From Blepharisma japonicum (taxonomy: Eukaryota > Ciliophora > Heterotrichea > Heterotrichida > Blepharismidae), in contig CATKHK010000075.1 in NCBI GenBank assembly GCA_949751835.1, positions 1 to 64,000 on the forward strand: 64,000 bases of DNA, in the 5' to 3' direction. Below are positions 12,225 to 24,000 of the stretch, piece after piece. The translations under genes and the position numbers were made by a program. The notes beneath the pieces are model-generated. The model was not told where the DNA came from, did no database searches, and was given only the letters and a program-made list of their open reading frames with translations. Position 1 is the first letter of the stretch. Each line of letters begins with the position of its first letter.

Positions 12225-12555
12225 GGTGACATAAAAAACCCCTAAATCTCAATTTCATTGAGTGCAGGCTTTCTGGTGAAGACAGCGGGCATAAGATTTA
12301 AGGATTAGTCTCATTGTGTTGCTAGAGGTTGGCAATAAAGGTATTGGCTTATAATCTTTAAATAATTCGTTAATCGATTCTATCAAAGGGAGCTAATCCT
12401 CGGGATAGGCGAACATAAAATGGCTGCCTTTTATTTTCCTTATTAGAACTCCCAGGCATATTGAGACTGGTTTTTGGAGCAAGGCAAGGTGATGATCAGT
12501 GGTTTACCCCGCGCTAATGGCTGATAATTAATCTTATCAGTGATAAATGAATAGC
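12225..12555 (+). ncRNA. Candidate structured non-coding RNA, family unknown
   Basis: This stretch is clearly less AT-rich than the flanks, has no usable coding frame, and contains several short perfect inverted repeats: 12248-12262 (CTCAAT/ATTGAG), 12385-12431 (AAAGG..GC with GC..CCTTT) enclosing 12396-12406 (ATCC-TCG-GGAT), 12449-12479 (CCAG/CTGG inside CTCC/GGAG), and a terminal 7-bp hairpin 12521-12540 (CTGATAA/TTATCAG). A C-box-like GTGATGA occurs at 12489 and a GGAGCA at 12476 as in SRP helix 8, but neither is enough to name it. Strand is assigned from the terminal hairpin and these motifs and is uncertain. Alternatives: RNase P/MRP, SRP or a U3-like snoRNA. Confidence 0.35.
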
Positions 12556-12832
12556 TGAACATGATGGCTATTTTCTAGTTTTATCTAATTATATATCGTG
12601 TATTGGGTTATTTTTTAGAATCTTAATCTTGAATAATTATTTAAAGAAAGCTTTAAAGAATATTTAAGAAAATTCTCTTATTATTAGATAAGCTCTTCAA
12701 AAAATTTAAAATACTAAATTCAATATATTATACTTTCTTAAATGTCTCTATTATATTGACACTTTAAAAAAGCATGATATTTAATCTAATTACTTAATCA
12801 AATTAAAAACTGAACTATTTTTTTAAAAATAA

Positions 12833-14758
12833 TTATTCTCGTTTTTTATTAGTTAAAGCTTGGGCTGTTTCTTTTGAGAAATAAACCTTTTCTAGCAAAT
12901 TAAAAGGCATTTCAATTAAAGTTGCAAGAGGAACAGCAAGTATATAAGAAACCAGTAAAAAATATAGAAAATTTGCTATTAAACTTTCTTCACTTATAAT
13001 ATATGGTTCAATCTGTTGCCTATAAAAATAAAGCATTACTAAATAATGAATCAAATAAACACAAAATGTTAATCTCTCTAATGGTGCCCAAACATTAAAA
13101 GAAAGAATTTTGGTTAAAATTTTAAAATGACCTAAAAAGGCTGGCATAAAAATAAAGCTAATTGCTAATCCAAATAAAGGTTTAGATAATGCAATATATG
13201 CAACGTTTTGCCATTTACTTCAATACAAATATTCATTATGTTTTCCAGGAAACCTATAAGTATCGTAAGGACCCAATAAAACTAAGACATTTATAAAAAT
13301 TCCAATTGTTGCAAGACTATATCTCCAAAATTTAATTTCTAGAGCTTTTGCTATTGAAATTGCGAATTTATCATAATGACTTCCATTTTCTCTATTCTTT
13401 CTATAAGAAAAAACAATGAAAGCGGTTAATGTGCCAATGGCATATGGTGCAATTCTGCAATAGGTTTTATTGTAATAATAAAAGGCCCAATTATTATAAT
13501 TCCCATGAGCGGCATTAACTGCATTTATATTCATTGTATATGCAATATATCCTGAGCTTATGATTGAAATAAGCACATAAGAAATCAAGCAAAGCCATCC
13601 AATTTTTCTATTTTTTGTATAAATATATATAATTGGGACAGTTATAATAAAGAATTGCATATCAGCAGAAGTTGACCAAGAAGGACCTAAACAGTAATTT
13701 CCCCGCCAATTTGGAATAAAATTGCTTATAAAAAATATATTTGACCACCAGACACCTTTGCATTCTTCAAATATAAAATCTCCAACACTTCAAAGCGGAC
13801 CTCCTCCTACGTATTTCCAAATGGACATTACAAAACATACCATGAAAATATTTAAAGGAAGATATCTTAAGATCCGATGAACATAAACCATTTTCCAGTT
13901 TAATTTGTTGGCCTTATGTAGCTCACTTAGCAGTAAAAATCCTAACAAAAATCCAGAAATCCAAAAAAAAATGTCAACAGCAAACGTTGCATCAATAACT
14001 ATCATATTTTTTGGGCTAATATCTGCTGTAAATTTTTTGGTATTAGAAATAACACCGCCTACCCACATAGAGCTAATTGTGTGAAATATGATGATCCATG
14101 CATTACCAAAAACTCTCAAGAAATTTAATAGCTCTAAAGAGTCCTTTTGTCCTAATTTATCTCGACTTCGACTTCTTAGAAGCAATTTTAAATTGTTGAG
14201 AAGAGAAAAGCATAATAAATATTTCAAAGCAGCTGCTTCTTCGTTTTTTATATTTGCTAACTGATAATCTTTAATAGAAGCATATAAAGCTATAGCTATA
14301 ATTAAAGAAATAAAAATGATCATTATGATTGCAAAATAATCTGTATGCATATCATTGAATTCTTTTGAAATTCACACAGCTAGATTATCTGGGGGGAATT
14401 TGTTAACTTGAGAATGAATAACTTGGTTTATTTTGTATTTGGACATTGAGGAATTGTGTTGCAAGATTTCATAATAGTCTTTAATATCGCAGAGTTTTGG
14501 GCTACACAGAGTAAAGAGCTTTGTTGGAGTATCAGTAAGCCGAATAATTGTGTACTGGAGGTCAGGTGATGAAATACACTTATGATAATTTCCAAAACTA
14601 TCTACTTCAAAGCCAGAAAAAGCAATCATTTTGGAATATTTTGATAAAAGGTCCTCTTCATTTTGATTTTTGAAGGCGATTTCTCACTCATTTTGGCATT
14701 CCATTAAGGCTGCTTGAGCTATAGTATAGAATAACGCTAAAACTGATATAGGTTTCAT
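12833..14758 (-). CDS. Membrane acyltransferase 3, NRF-6 (nose resistant to fluoxetine) type
   Basis: A 641-residue protein from ATG 14758 to TAA 12833, continuous when TGA is Trp. Signal peptide MKPISVLALFYTIAQA, then an extracellular or luminal NRF-type domain (about 17-125) with CQNEWE, SKMIAFSGFEVDSFGNYHKC and LCSPKLC, whose cysteines probably form disulphides. The rest is a multi-pass acyltransferase-3 domain: LLNFLRVFGNAWIIIFHTIS carries the conserved His, followed by about ten hydrophobic helices and a terminal APLERLTFCVYLIHYLVM segment typical of the family. Such proteins transfer acyl groups across membranes or modify lipids; the substrate is unknown. No intron found. Confidence 0.88.
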
Positions 14759-14994
14759 ACTTTATTAAGCTTTTAAAAGCTAAATTTCACCATAATTCTG
14801 ATGGGAAAATGTTTGTTGCATTACTTTGATGAGCCAATTCTTGGCTTATTATTTGACAATGCATCTGCATATAAATTTTTGATTTTAAATTTCATTGAAG
14901 TCAAGAAATTAATTTAATTACATTAGAACTAGATATTTTCATAATACTTAAAAACTTTATTTATTATAAATAGTTTCTCATTATTTCATCAAAT

Positions 14995-15852
14995 TTATCG
15001 AGACTTAAATCTTTCATATTTAGTCTCAGGAATAACATCAAGCCCATATTTCGATATCGAAATTTTCTTGACTTTAAAATTTGGAATGTACAAATCTGAT
15101 TCCTGGAAACTCCACTCCTCAATAGGCTCTTTTTTTAATTTTTCGAACTCATTTAGAGCCTTTCTCAATACATCTTTTCCATACTCTTTCTTTTTCTTCA
15201 CAAAATCTTTTGCTAAAAATCTTCTAAATGCCCTTTGAATAATCAAAATATTTTCTGTATGCAAATTTTTAATAGGCCATAATACATCTCTTTTTTTCTT
15301 ACGTCTTAGAGTTAGTTTGTCAAGAATGACAAGCTTTTTAGAGAACTGAGGAATATTCAACTTAAAAGAATGCTTTAATTGAATTGGTAATAGTTTTTTT
15401 GGTTCTAAAGTTGTGTTGAATATTCCTTGGGATCGAGGGGTAGGAGGTGATATCTTTCTTCCTAGCTTTCTTGAAGATTTTTGAGGGCTATATAAAGAAA
15501 AATCTAAAGGCTTTTCGAAACTTTTATTTAACTTCTTGATTTTTATTTTTTGAGTTGCAGGGCGCAGCGGAGATTGATTGGGAATAACTATAAGTGAGTC
15601 TTTAATTTTTTTATGCTTAGAACCGCAATATGCTTCAGAGATTATCAGTCCTTCTGAAAGTTTATTGATTCGCTGCTCAGATGTCTCGATTTCATTCTGA
15701 GTTTTGTTGAACTTCTTTAAAGCATTAGAGATGGACTCATAATCAAACGAATTACCAGCCTTTTTATGAGTTTCTAAAAACAAATCTAAGATTTTGATAG
15801 CATTTTTGGAGGATTCTTCATACTTTCCTTCAAAAGAAAATTGATTATTCAT
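14995..15852 (-). CDS. Basic protein with an IQ-like calmodulin-binding motif
   Basis: A 285-residue protein from ATG 15852 to TAA 14995, needing no TGA. The N-terminal third is helical (SSKNAIKILDLFLETHKKAG); the middle is Lys/Ser/Pro-rich and probably disordered (SPQKSSRKLGRKISPPTPRS). At about residues 204-217 the sequence IIQRAFRRFLAKDFVKKKKE fits an IQ motif (IQxxxRRxxxK), suggesting calmodulin or centrin binding, common in ciliate cortex and basal-body proteins. No other domain recognised. The family assignment is only this motif; cytoskeletal location is inference. Confidence 0.75.
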   Translation of the reverse strand: MNNQFSFEGKYEESSKNAIKILDLFLETHKKAGNSFDYESISNALKKFNKTQNEIETSEQRINKLSEGLIISEAYCGSKHKKIKDSLIVIPNQSPLRPATQKIKIKKLNKSFEKPLDFSLYSPQKSSRKLGRKISPPTPRSQGIFNTTLEPKKLLPIQLKHSFKLNIPQFSKKLVILDKLTLRRKKKRDVLWPIKNLHTENILIIQRAFRRFLAKDFVKKKKEYGKDVLRKALNEFEKLKKEPIEEWSFQESDLYIPNFKVKKISISKYGLDVIPETKYERFKSR

Positions 15853-16557
15853 TAATATGGAAATTTATATGAATTAAATCATTTCAACTCACTTTATTAT
15901 TTTAGTTCCTGAAAATAATTTTCTTATAAAAATTTAGCATTTATACTGAACCAAATTAATGCAAATCATCAAAATGCTCTTAAAAAGTTTTTAACAAATG
16001 GACAGCAATGTAATGCTTTAATCATCGTAGTTAGTATAATAGCATAATAAAATTAATTAAAACTATGGTTTTATAAAATAGCTGATTAAGGTGAATTAGA
16101 AAAATTTCTTATATTATAAATAAGTATATTTAGCCCAATATTCTTTCAAAACTTTTTATTTCAAATAAATAGCTTTCTGATATAAGAGCTAATTTAAATT
16201 GACATTGTTTAAATGATACTCATTAGATTAGAACAGCACAATATAAAAGAGCTAACTCAAAAGTATACAACTTAAAGCATAATCAAAAAGAATTAGACTT
16301 TTATAAAAAAATCAATGTTTATGATCTTTCTATTCATTACAATTCTCATAAATCTCAAAAATATTAGTAATTCCTATAGCTTAGAATAATGTTAAGAATA
16401 CCAAATTGATGAGATTTTTCCTATATTTTATCAGGAATACCTTTTTATTGCTTTCAAAAATTTAATAGAGGAGCCAACACAATTTTCTTTAATAAAATTT
16501 TGCAAATTAGCACATCAATATTTTACTGATCTAAGAGAAAATATAACCATGCGCCAA
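15853..16557 (-). other. AT-rich intergenic region
   Basis: About 700 bp with dense stops in all frames and no recognisable gene, repeat or RNA. Confidence 0.5.
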
Positions 16558-17145
16558 TTAAAGCGAATTCTTAAAAATTGAACTTAAAATTCAGATATCA
16601 GCTCCAAAATTATTGGGGTGCATATTTCGGAAATGTGTTTTTTGCATGTGAATAAGAATATTAGATATAGTTTCCAATGCATTTATCATAAGATTTTTGA
16701 GATTGTATGCACAATTATGACTAGTTAAGTTTAATGTGTCTAACATAGCATGACCATTCAATATTTTGATAGTACTAGTTGTGTCGCCGGTCATCCCCTC
16801 ATATGTAAGTTGAAAGCTAAATTGACAGTTATTTATCCAATCCCATTGTCGTCTGACCAGTATCTCTCACTCGGCGCTTTCCTTAGCATGCAGCTCAGCC
16901 CCTGAGCATATGCTGCCTAAAAGTCACATTCCTTGATGTGTGCCTTCCGAAATATCCATAAAATTAGTCCTGCTTGATGGCATAGCTTTATAAAGATATT
17001 CTAGAAAATCTGAATCTCATAATAATAAATGAGCCCAGAAAAGAAAATTTTCTAATGAAATTTCGAATACATTGCCCTTTATTATTATGGCTTGTATGGT
17101 AAATCGGATAATTTCCTTAAACAAATGAAGAATAAGGAATTTTTC
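16558..17145 (-). CDS. Unrecognised coding frame, start unresolved
   Basis: Reading TGA as Trp gives an uninterrupted minus-strand frame of 195 codons from just below TAA 17146-17148 to TAA 16558-16560. Residue composition is protein-like and base composition is richer in GC than the flanks. Readable segments include MPSSRTNFMDISEGTHQGMW, SAEWEILVRRQWDWINNC, and NLTSHNCAYNLKNLMINALE. The first in-frame ATG is 16983 (giving 141 residues), but the 54 upstream codons also look coding, so the true start may lie in an upstream exon joined by a 15-nt intron not located, or the gene is 5'-truncated. No domain was recognised. TAA/TAG-free length at this AT content is unlikely by chance. Confidence 0.55.
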
Positions 17146-17148
17146 TTA

Positions 17149-17753
17149 AGAAATAGAAAGTGATAGGACATTTGTTCAGCCCATCAGTCTCATATCAGGG
17201 GTTGTATAGCTCTATTAATAGAGATAAATTCAGCTTAAAGAGAATACTTTAGAATTTTAAATGTGAAAGATTAAAATATCTATATGCAAATTATATAGGG
17301 TACGCAAAATGTTGGATAGAATTTTTGCATTTTGATTAATTTTATAATTTCATTTGGAGACTACTTATTCTCATAATCTTCATTTTCAAATTGGAAGTTG
17401 CTAAGATATAATTAGTAAAAATGATAGATGCCACTTATAAATTTATGGCGAATAATACTTTATGAATGCTAGCTAACTAAAAACTATGAATATAATACTA
17501 TTTGCAATTAATTAAATATAATGCATATAAAGAAACGTTTAAATGTGTGAATGCTATATTAGCTTGCTTTACAATTATTGTTGTAAATCTCATTGGTAGT
17601 TAATTGCTCCTAATAAGATAGTATTTAGCAATTTTATACCATATTCAAAGTAATTTTTACTTAATATTTTTCTAGTTTAAAATTATCATAAAAACAGCAA
17701 TTTTCACTGACAAATTTTATCTAATTTCTGACAAGTTCTCTTATAATAGAAAG
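17149..17753 (+). other. AT-rich intergenic region upstream of kinase copy 5
   Basis: About 600 bp, strongly AT-rich, without coding frame or recognisable element. Probably contains the promoter of copy 5. Confidence 0.5.
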
Positions 17754-19886
17754 ATGGAAGCCTTGATAGAACTGTGATGGAAGAAAGAAATAAGTGACCT
17801 CTACGAGTTGCTGGTATTTTATAGCTATGCGCTCTTATCAATTGGCCTTTTATCTAGACTTTTATATTTGATGTTCAATTGGTCTGTTGACATGGAGCTT
17901 TTACAAGTCGAAGTTGTAGGACTACACTTCGTAAACATTTTTCTTATAAAAGTCTATAAGAATTCCTCATTGAAAGCCAAAATTCTTGTAATTTTATTTT
18001 TCACTGAGTCTTACAATTGTTTTTGCTTTTATGTGTCTATAATAAAAAGTGAAGACTCTAAAATATTGGCAGTTTTCGCTATAATGCTGACAACAAGATT
18101 TCAGTTGCCCATTATTAAAAACAAGCTTTTCTTCAACCTGTTTCTTACCAAAAATATATTGGTATGGTGCTTTATTCGAATGAATATCTTCCAAGATTCG
18201 CAGTTTAGAATAATGGAGATAAATTTTACATTAGGCACAATAATTACATGCAATATATGACATTACTATAGGATGAAGATATCTTTTGAGAGGTTCAACC
18301 TGAGCAAAGAACTGGAAAAAAGCCACGAAATATTGACATTTATAACAGAGGCTTTTCGAGATGGAATTATAGTACTTTCTGAGGATCAGACAATCGAGTT
18401 CAATAATAATAACTCTCTTAGGCTTCTGAATTGTGAAGAGCTAAATCTCTTGTCTTCTATATCACAACATGAATATCACCAAGAAAAGAAGTTGTCAGGG
18501 AATCCTACATCGAACTTTGTGATAGATGACATTATGTATTGTTTTAATGACACAGATTTCTCTGAGAAGACTTTAGGTATAAGTGTAGTGAATAACTGTA
18601 ATTTAGAGTGAAAAATCCAAAAAATCTCATGATATGATAAAAACAGCTTGTTTATAACTATCAGAGATGTAACTCAGATCATAAAACTCGAAAATTCAAT
18701 AGCAAGTGATAACATGAAAACGGTCTTATTGAGATCAGTTTCCCATGAACTTCGAACCCCTCTTAATGCCATCATATATTTTACTAACGACATTTTGGAA
18801 AAACAAAATTTAAGCATCTCAGGAGAAAGTGAAAAATTAAAAGCTATTTCAGTTTCTTCACAGCTTATGCTATCTCTTATCAATGATCTGCTAGATTTTT
18901 CGAAAATGCTAGCAGGAGTATTCAGCATTCATAAAACTAAGTGTCAACTAAAAGATATAATAAAAAATGCTTGCGAGCTTATTCAGATGCAATGCAAAAA
19001 GAAAAAGTTGAAGCTCATTATAAGACTCGATGAAAAGATTCCGGATAGGGTTTGCACCGATTCTTTGAGACTTAGTCAGATCTTACTTAATTTGCTTACA
19101 AACGCTTTGAAGTTCACTATGAAAGGCTGAATCGAAGTTATATGCCTGCTGGATAAAAGAAATCGTTTAAAAATTTCAATAGAGGATACAGGAATCGGGA
19201 TATCAGAAGATTATCAGAAAAAACTTTCTTCTGAGTTTACCTCATCAATTTCTCCATCTATAAGCCCCCAAGGATGTGGTCTTGGGCTTTATATCTCAAA
19301 TTCATTGGTAAAAAAACTTGGGAATAAGCCTATCAAAATCCGGTCTGAGCCTGGAAAAGGCTCAGCTTTTATATTCAAAATCAACATTTTCCCTAAAAAC
19401 AGCCCAAGCGATAAATACGACATTTTCGCAGAAAGTCTGCTTGAAGAAAATTTATTCAGATATGACATGAGTCAATACTCTATAAGAAGAAAAAATTATT
19501 CTCCTTCAGTTCTAATTGTTGATGATAACGAATTAAATCGGCTTGTCCTTGGATCAATTTTATTACAATATCATATAACATTCGATGAAGCTGGGGGTGG
19601 AAAAGATGCAATTAAAAAGGTCCTTGAAAGAAATAGGCTTGGGTGTGGATATCGAGTAGTTATTATGGATTGCGATATGCCAGAAATCAACGGCTTTGAA
19701 GCAACAAGAAAAATTAATGTATTATTTAACAATCGAGAAATTAATGAAATACCAAATATTATAGCTTATACAGCTTTTACATTAGATGAAGACCGTGCTG
19801 CATGCTTTGAGTGCGGGATGGTAGATTATTTAATAAAACCTTCCACCCCTGAAAAAATAATTAACATAATTAAAAAGTATTTATAA
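17754..19886 (+). CDS. Transmembrane hybrid histidine kinase, diverged copy 5
   Basis: A 710-residue relative of the array from ATG 17754 (MEALIELWWKKEISDLYELL; first Trp is TGA) to TAA 19884. Hydrophobic sensor (residues about 20-170), PAS-like region (AFRDGIIVLSEDQ), HisKA with His331 in SVSHELRTPLNAI, HATPase with LLNLLTNALKFT, DTGIGISE and GCGLGLY, and REC with VDDNELNR, Asp639 in MDCDMPEING and Lys in LIKPS. It diverges throughout from copies 1-4: the receiver has MDCDMPEI instead of MDGSMPEL and the sensor lacks the KHLxxWHY motif. Separated from the array by about 6.6 kb and several minus-strand genes. Intact and presumably active. Confidence 0.92.
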
Positions 19887-21024
19887 ATAGGCTTCATTTC
19901 ATTTGCTAATCACTCTAATATAAAGCTTCATTGCATTTTAACTAAAATAACTGCTGAATGAACCACCAAAATTTTATTACTTGAAAATTTTGCATAATAA
20001 GAATAAGCAGCAATGCATATAACTTTGCTATTAAAAACATTAATTTTTAAAATAATTCAGACAAAAGAATCATATAATAAATATGATTTAAGTAAAGACT
20101 TTAATAATTTTTCTAAAAGTAGATAATAAACTTTATTTAGATTATTAAATAAAAATTGTCTAATAAGCCTATTAATTAGGAAGAATGCATAAACCACGTT
20201 TACCATATTTAATGATAAAACTTTGAACTATAAATATGAATAGAATTCTCTCAAAATAAGGCACTTTATGCTTAATTAAGCAGCTAAATAAGCATGCAGA
20301 AATTTTATTTTAGAACCATTTTTTTATAATAGATAAAATAAAATTTATTAATTTACAAATTTCAATTAAAGATAAAAGGCTAATTTATTGAATAAAAAAA
20401 TTATGAATGACTTTAAGATAAAACCAGAGAAAAGGTAAAATAATCGTTTATCAGTTAATTCTTCATATAAAGCATAGAGAATATTTTTATTGCCACCACT
20501 TTTTAACACTTAAAAGTCATTATAATGTATTGAATTTTAACTTTAAAAGTCTCGAAAGTATTAAATTTTTCATTGAAACAAAAGTTAGAAATCTATCTAA
20601 TCCACTATGCAAATAAAAACCGTATTTAACTTATAAAAAATTTGTTGCCGAAATTGTTTCAACAAATTATTAAATTTTTGTTGCATATTTTTATAATGCT
20701 TCCAAGCAAAAATGCTAATTTTTACATCGTAGACCAGTATCTGTTTCAGTTCCTAGCGATATTTCAAATTATAATTTTAATTCTCAAAATATCAAAATAG
20801 CCAGCCTAATATTACAATTCTGGCACATAAACCTACTTATTCTTTGCTAAGATTTATAAAATAGAATTTATTTTAAAATTTCTTCCCTTATCAAAGCCAA
20901 AAATATTTCTAGATCCATAGTAAAATTTTGACGGCTCTCGCATTTTATTGCTAGCTTAATTTCGCTTAAATTTTTTCATATAGCTTTGTTGTAAAATTCA
21001 AACTAAAAGTAATGGTTTATAAAT
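19887..21024 (+). other. Long AT-rich intergenic region
   Basis: About 1.1 kb between kinase copy 5 and the giant receptor gene. Homopolymer-rich, no frame longer than background, no RNA or repeat recognised. Confidence 0.5.
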
Positions 21025-24000
21025 ATGTTCTTTATAGCTCTCGTAATTCAAGCTTTGTTCATATCGGTGAATGGAGTGTGAATTTCAGGCATCTCGATAG
21101 ATCCTTCAGTATTAAACCAAGGATACTTAGCAGGCTCAGTAGCAGGTGGAACAGTCCTTCATATTCGTGGAGGCTTTGACAACGAAGACCCAACCTCAAA
21201 TATAATTAACATTGATGGACAAGTTTGCGAAATTATCCAGTTCCACGCAAGAAGTGATTATTTACAGTGTATTACCCCACCCTCTAAACATCCAAACGGA
21301 GCGACAGTACTAATTACAGCCTCTTATCATGGAGAAAGCTTCAGTGCCGATAAATCTGTAACAATGCAGTTTACATATAACAAGTACAACACACCAGTCG
21401 TTTTTGAAATGAACCCAGTAGAAGCAGCTCCAGGCGACGAAGTAAGCTTTGTTGGGAGGTGGATGACAACTGCCTGGGATCAGTTTGACAATGCAAAAGT
21501 TGACACCCAAAACATGCTCATGTACACATTGGATACAAGCCAAACCTTTGGAAGTTGGGATGTCATGAACCTAACTGCTGTCTTAGGGGATAATGACCAA
21601 GGAGATATCAACGCCACTATTACACTTAATGGGGCTTATGGAAAAGCCTTCAAAAGATGGACTGGGACTCAATATGACTTAAATGGAAACCCTTACAATT
21701 TTCGAACTCTTGCAAGAATTGACTCAGTCTCAGCAAGTAGCGGAAGCTCAGCAGGCGGCCAAGAATTGATAATAAAAGGTGAAGGTTTTCCTTTAACAGC
21801 TTCATGGGTAAAAGTTGAAGTGGATGGGAGCAATTGCGAAATCTCTTCACTTGCTTTTGATACAATTAACTGCACTACAACTGCTGCTACTAGGACTGAC
21901 CCACAAACTATCTTTGAAGGTGGGGCAGGCTTAAAGAGACAAGTGTGGTATAATCAAACAACTACATCCTTGGACTTTACTAGCTTAAGCTCAGTTACTC
22001 CTGATTTCACCTTTAAAGTGGCTTCAGCCCAGATTCCAAGAGATGAAGATGTAAATATCAGAGATAAAATGACTGGGCTTTTTAGAGCTCCAGCTACAGG
22101 GACTTATAAGTTTTTCGTGTCTTCAGATGATTATGCTCAAGTGTTTCTAGGAACCTCTGATGACCCAACAACTGCAGTTTCTGTGCTTAAGTTTCAAAGT
22201 TATACTTCATTAAGAGATCAGTTTTCTAAAGCGTCTCAAAGTGACGGAATTTCCTTAGTTGAAAATACAGACTATTACTTTGAAGTGAGACACACCCAAG
22301 GGAGCGGATCCAGCCACTTAGATTTAGGAGTCTTAATTTCAGGGTCAACCCTGCCTAATACAATGCCATATGTCCAAAAACTGCAACTTACCCCTACAGA
22401 TCCAGTTTATGAAGTCCAAACACTTAAAATATTTGGGTCATCTACAGGCCCTACAGGTGGGAAGCTTCGTCTAGTGTATGGAACTACAGTAAGAGACTCA
22501 ATTGATTGGGATGCTACCTCCGGAATGTGGAAATGCAGTGACATCCTCAACCAAACCAGCTACTTAGGACTAGGAGGCTCTCTTTCATGTCTAGGCTCCT
22601 GGGACAGCACCAATACAGTATTGTCTTATACTATTACATTTAACTACTTGGTATCTGATAAGAGATACAAGTTCTCAGCTGACACCTCACTTATTGAGCC
22701 TAAAAACAGCATTTCTGTTACCAATACCAAATCTCCAGGTACAACTACATTAAAAGGAAGCTTCAAGCTTGGGTTTAGAGGTGCGCAGTCAGATTGGATC
22801 GATATTACCACTTGGGTTGACGGACTAGAATTTTACTTAAACAAGCAAATTGCTGAGTTCCAAAACCAATTAGTCGTTTACGGATCTGTTGGATTTCCTT
22901 TCAATACTCTTCTAGCTTTGCCTTGGTTCTTGTTTGATGGGACCAATTTCGATGGAATCACCGTTGTAGATACCAACTTTACTGGTGGAAATATAGAAGG
23001 GTCAACTGATCCTGCAAGCATTACAACTACTCTTGACCACGTTTATTTACCAACTGATGGCGCTTTTTGGCCAGTTATCCCATCAGACTTCTTAAGAACG
23101 ACTGAATCTTCTCCTCAAGTTAGAGTTTTTGTCAATGAAACAGTTTCAGTATGCAGAGGAGATTGCAGCTACACTTATTTGTCATCTCCAGATTTCCCAA
23201 AAATAACAAGCTTTACCAAATTATCATCTACTCTTACAATTGTAGGTCAAGATTTACCAACAGTTGCAACTCAGCTATCAGTTTCTGTAGGATTTTCTGC
23301 TTGCAAAGACATTGCTATCACTGATAATACTCAATTCTCCTGCACACTTCAAGATGGCGTTGCTGGAAGCTATCAGCCAGTAGTTAAAGTAGTAGGCAAA
23401 GGAATCATTCCAATAGACTCTTCAGTTACTAATACGATTGACTCTACTCCTACAATAACTTCAATATCTCCAACAGCCGGTAGTACCCAAGGTGGAACAA
23501 TAGTTACGATTACAGGTACTGGATTTTTTGACTCGTTAACTAATTCTGCTTATGAGCAAACTGTTACCATTGAAGGTGCCAACTGTGTTATAACTAGCAC
23601 TTCATTGACCCAAATTATATGTACTGCAGGTCAATCTGCCTCTGGGTCAGGTGTTGTTGTTACTGTTGGCGGACAATCATCAGATCCTTTTGCTTCTACT
23701 TTCTACGACTCAGGCAGCACTCCTACGGTGACATCTATAAGTCCAAGCTACGCAAGCACGACCTTCAAAACTGTTATCACCATTGGAGGAACTTCCTTTT
23801 CTACTACAATAAGTGACATTTCAGTCACAATTGGTGACCAAATCTGTATGGTGATAAGCTCAACTGCAACTCAAATTACCTGCGATTTATTAGGAGGTCC
23901 CCCAGGCACCTATGATATAGCAGTTACAGTTTCTCCTTATGGATTAGCTAATTTTGATTCAGTTTCTAGCAGATATGACCTCAAATTTGATGTAGAATCA

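Noticed and set aside
12236-12248. CCCCTAAA-like stretch as a telomeric or telomerase-template sequence
   Set aside because: Single, does not match the heterotrich CCCTAACA-type repeat, and no tandem copies occur anywhere in the window.
12476-12520. Naming the RNA candidate as SRP RNA, RNase P or U3
   Set aside because: Only short motifs match each family and the overall structures could not be fitted by eye; left unnamed.
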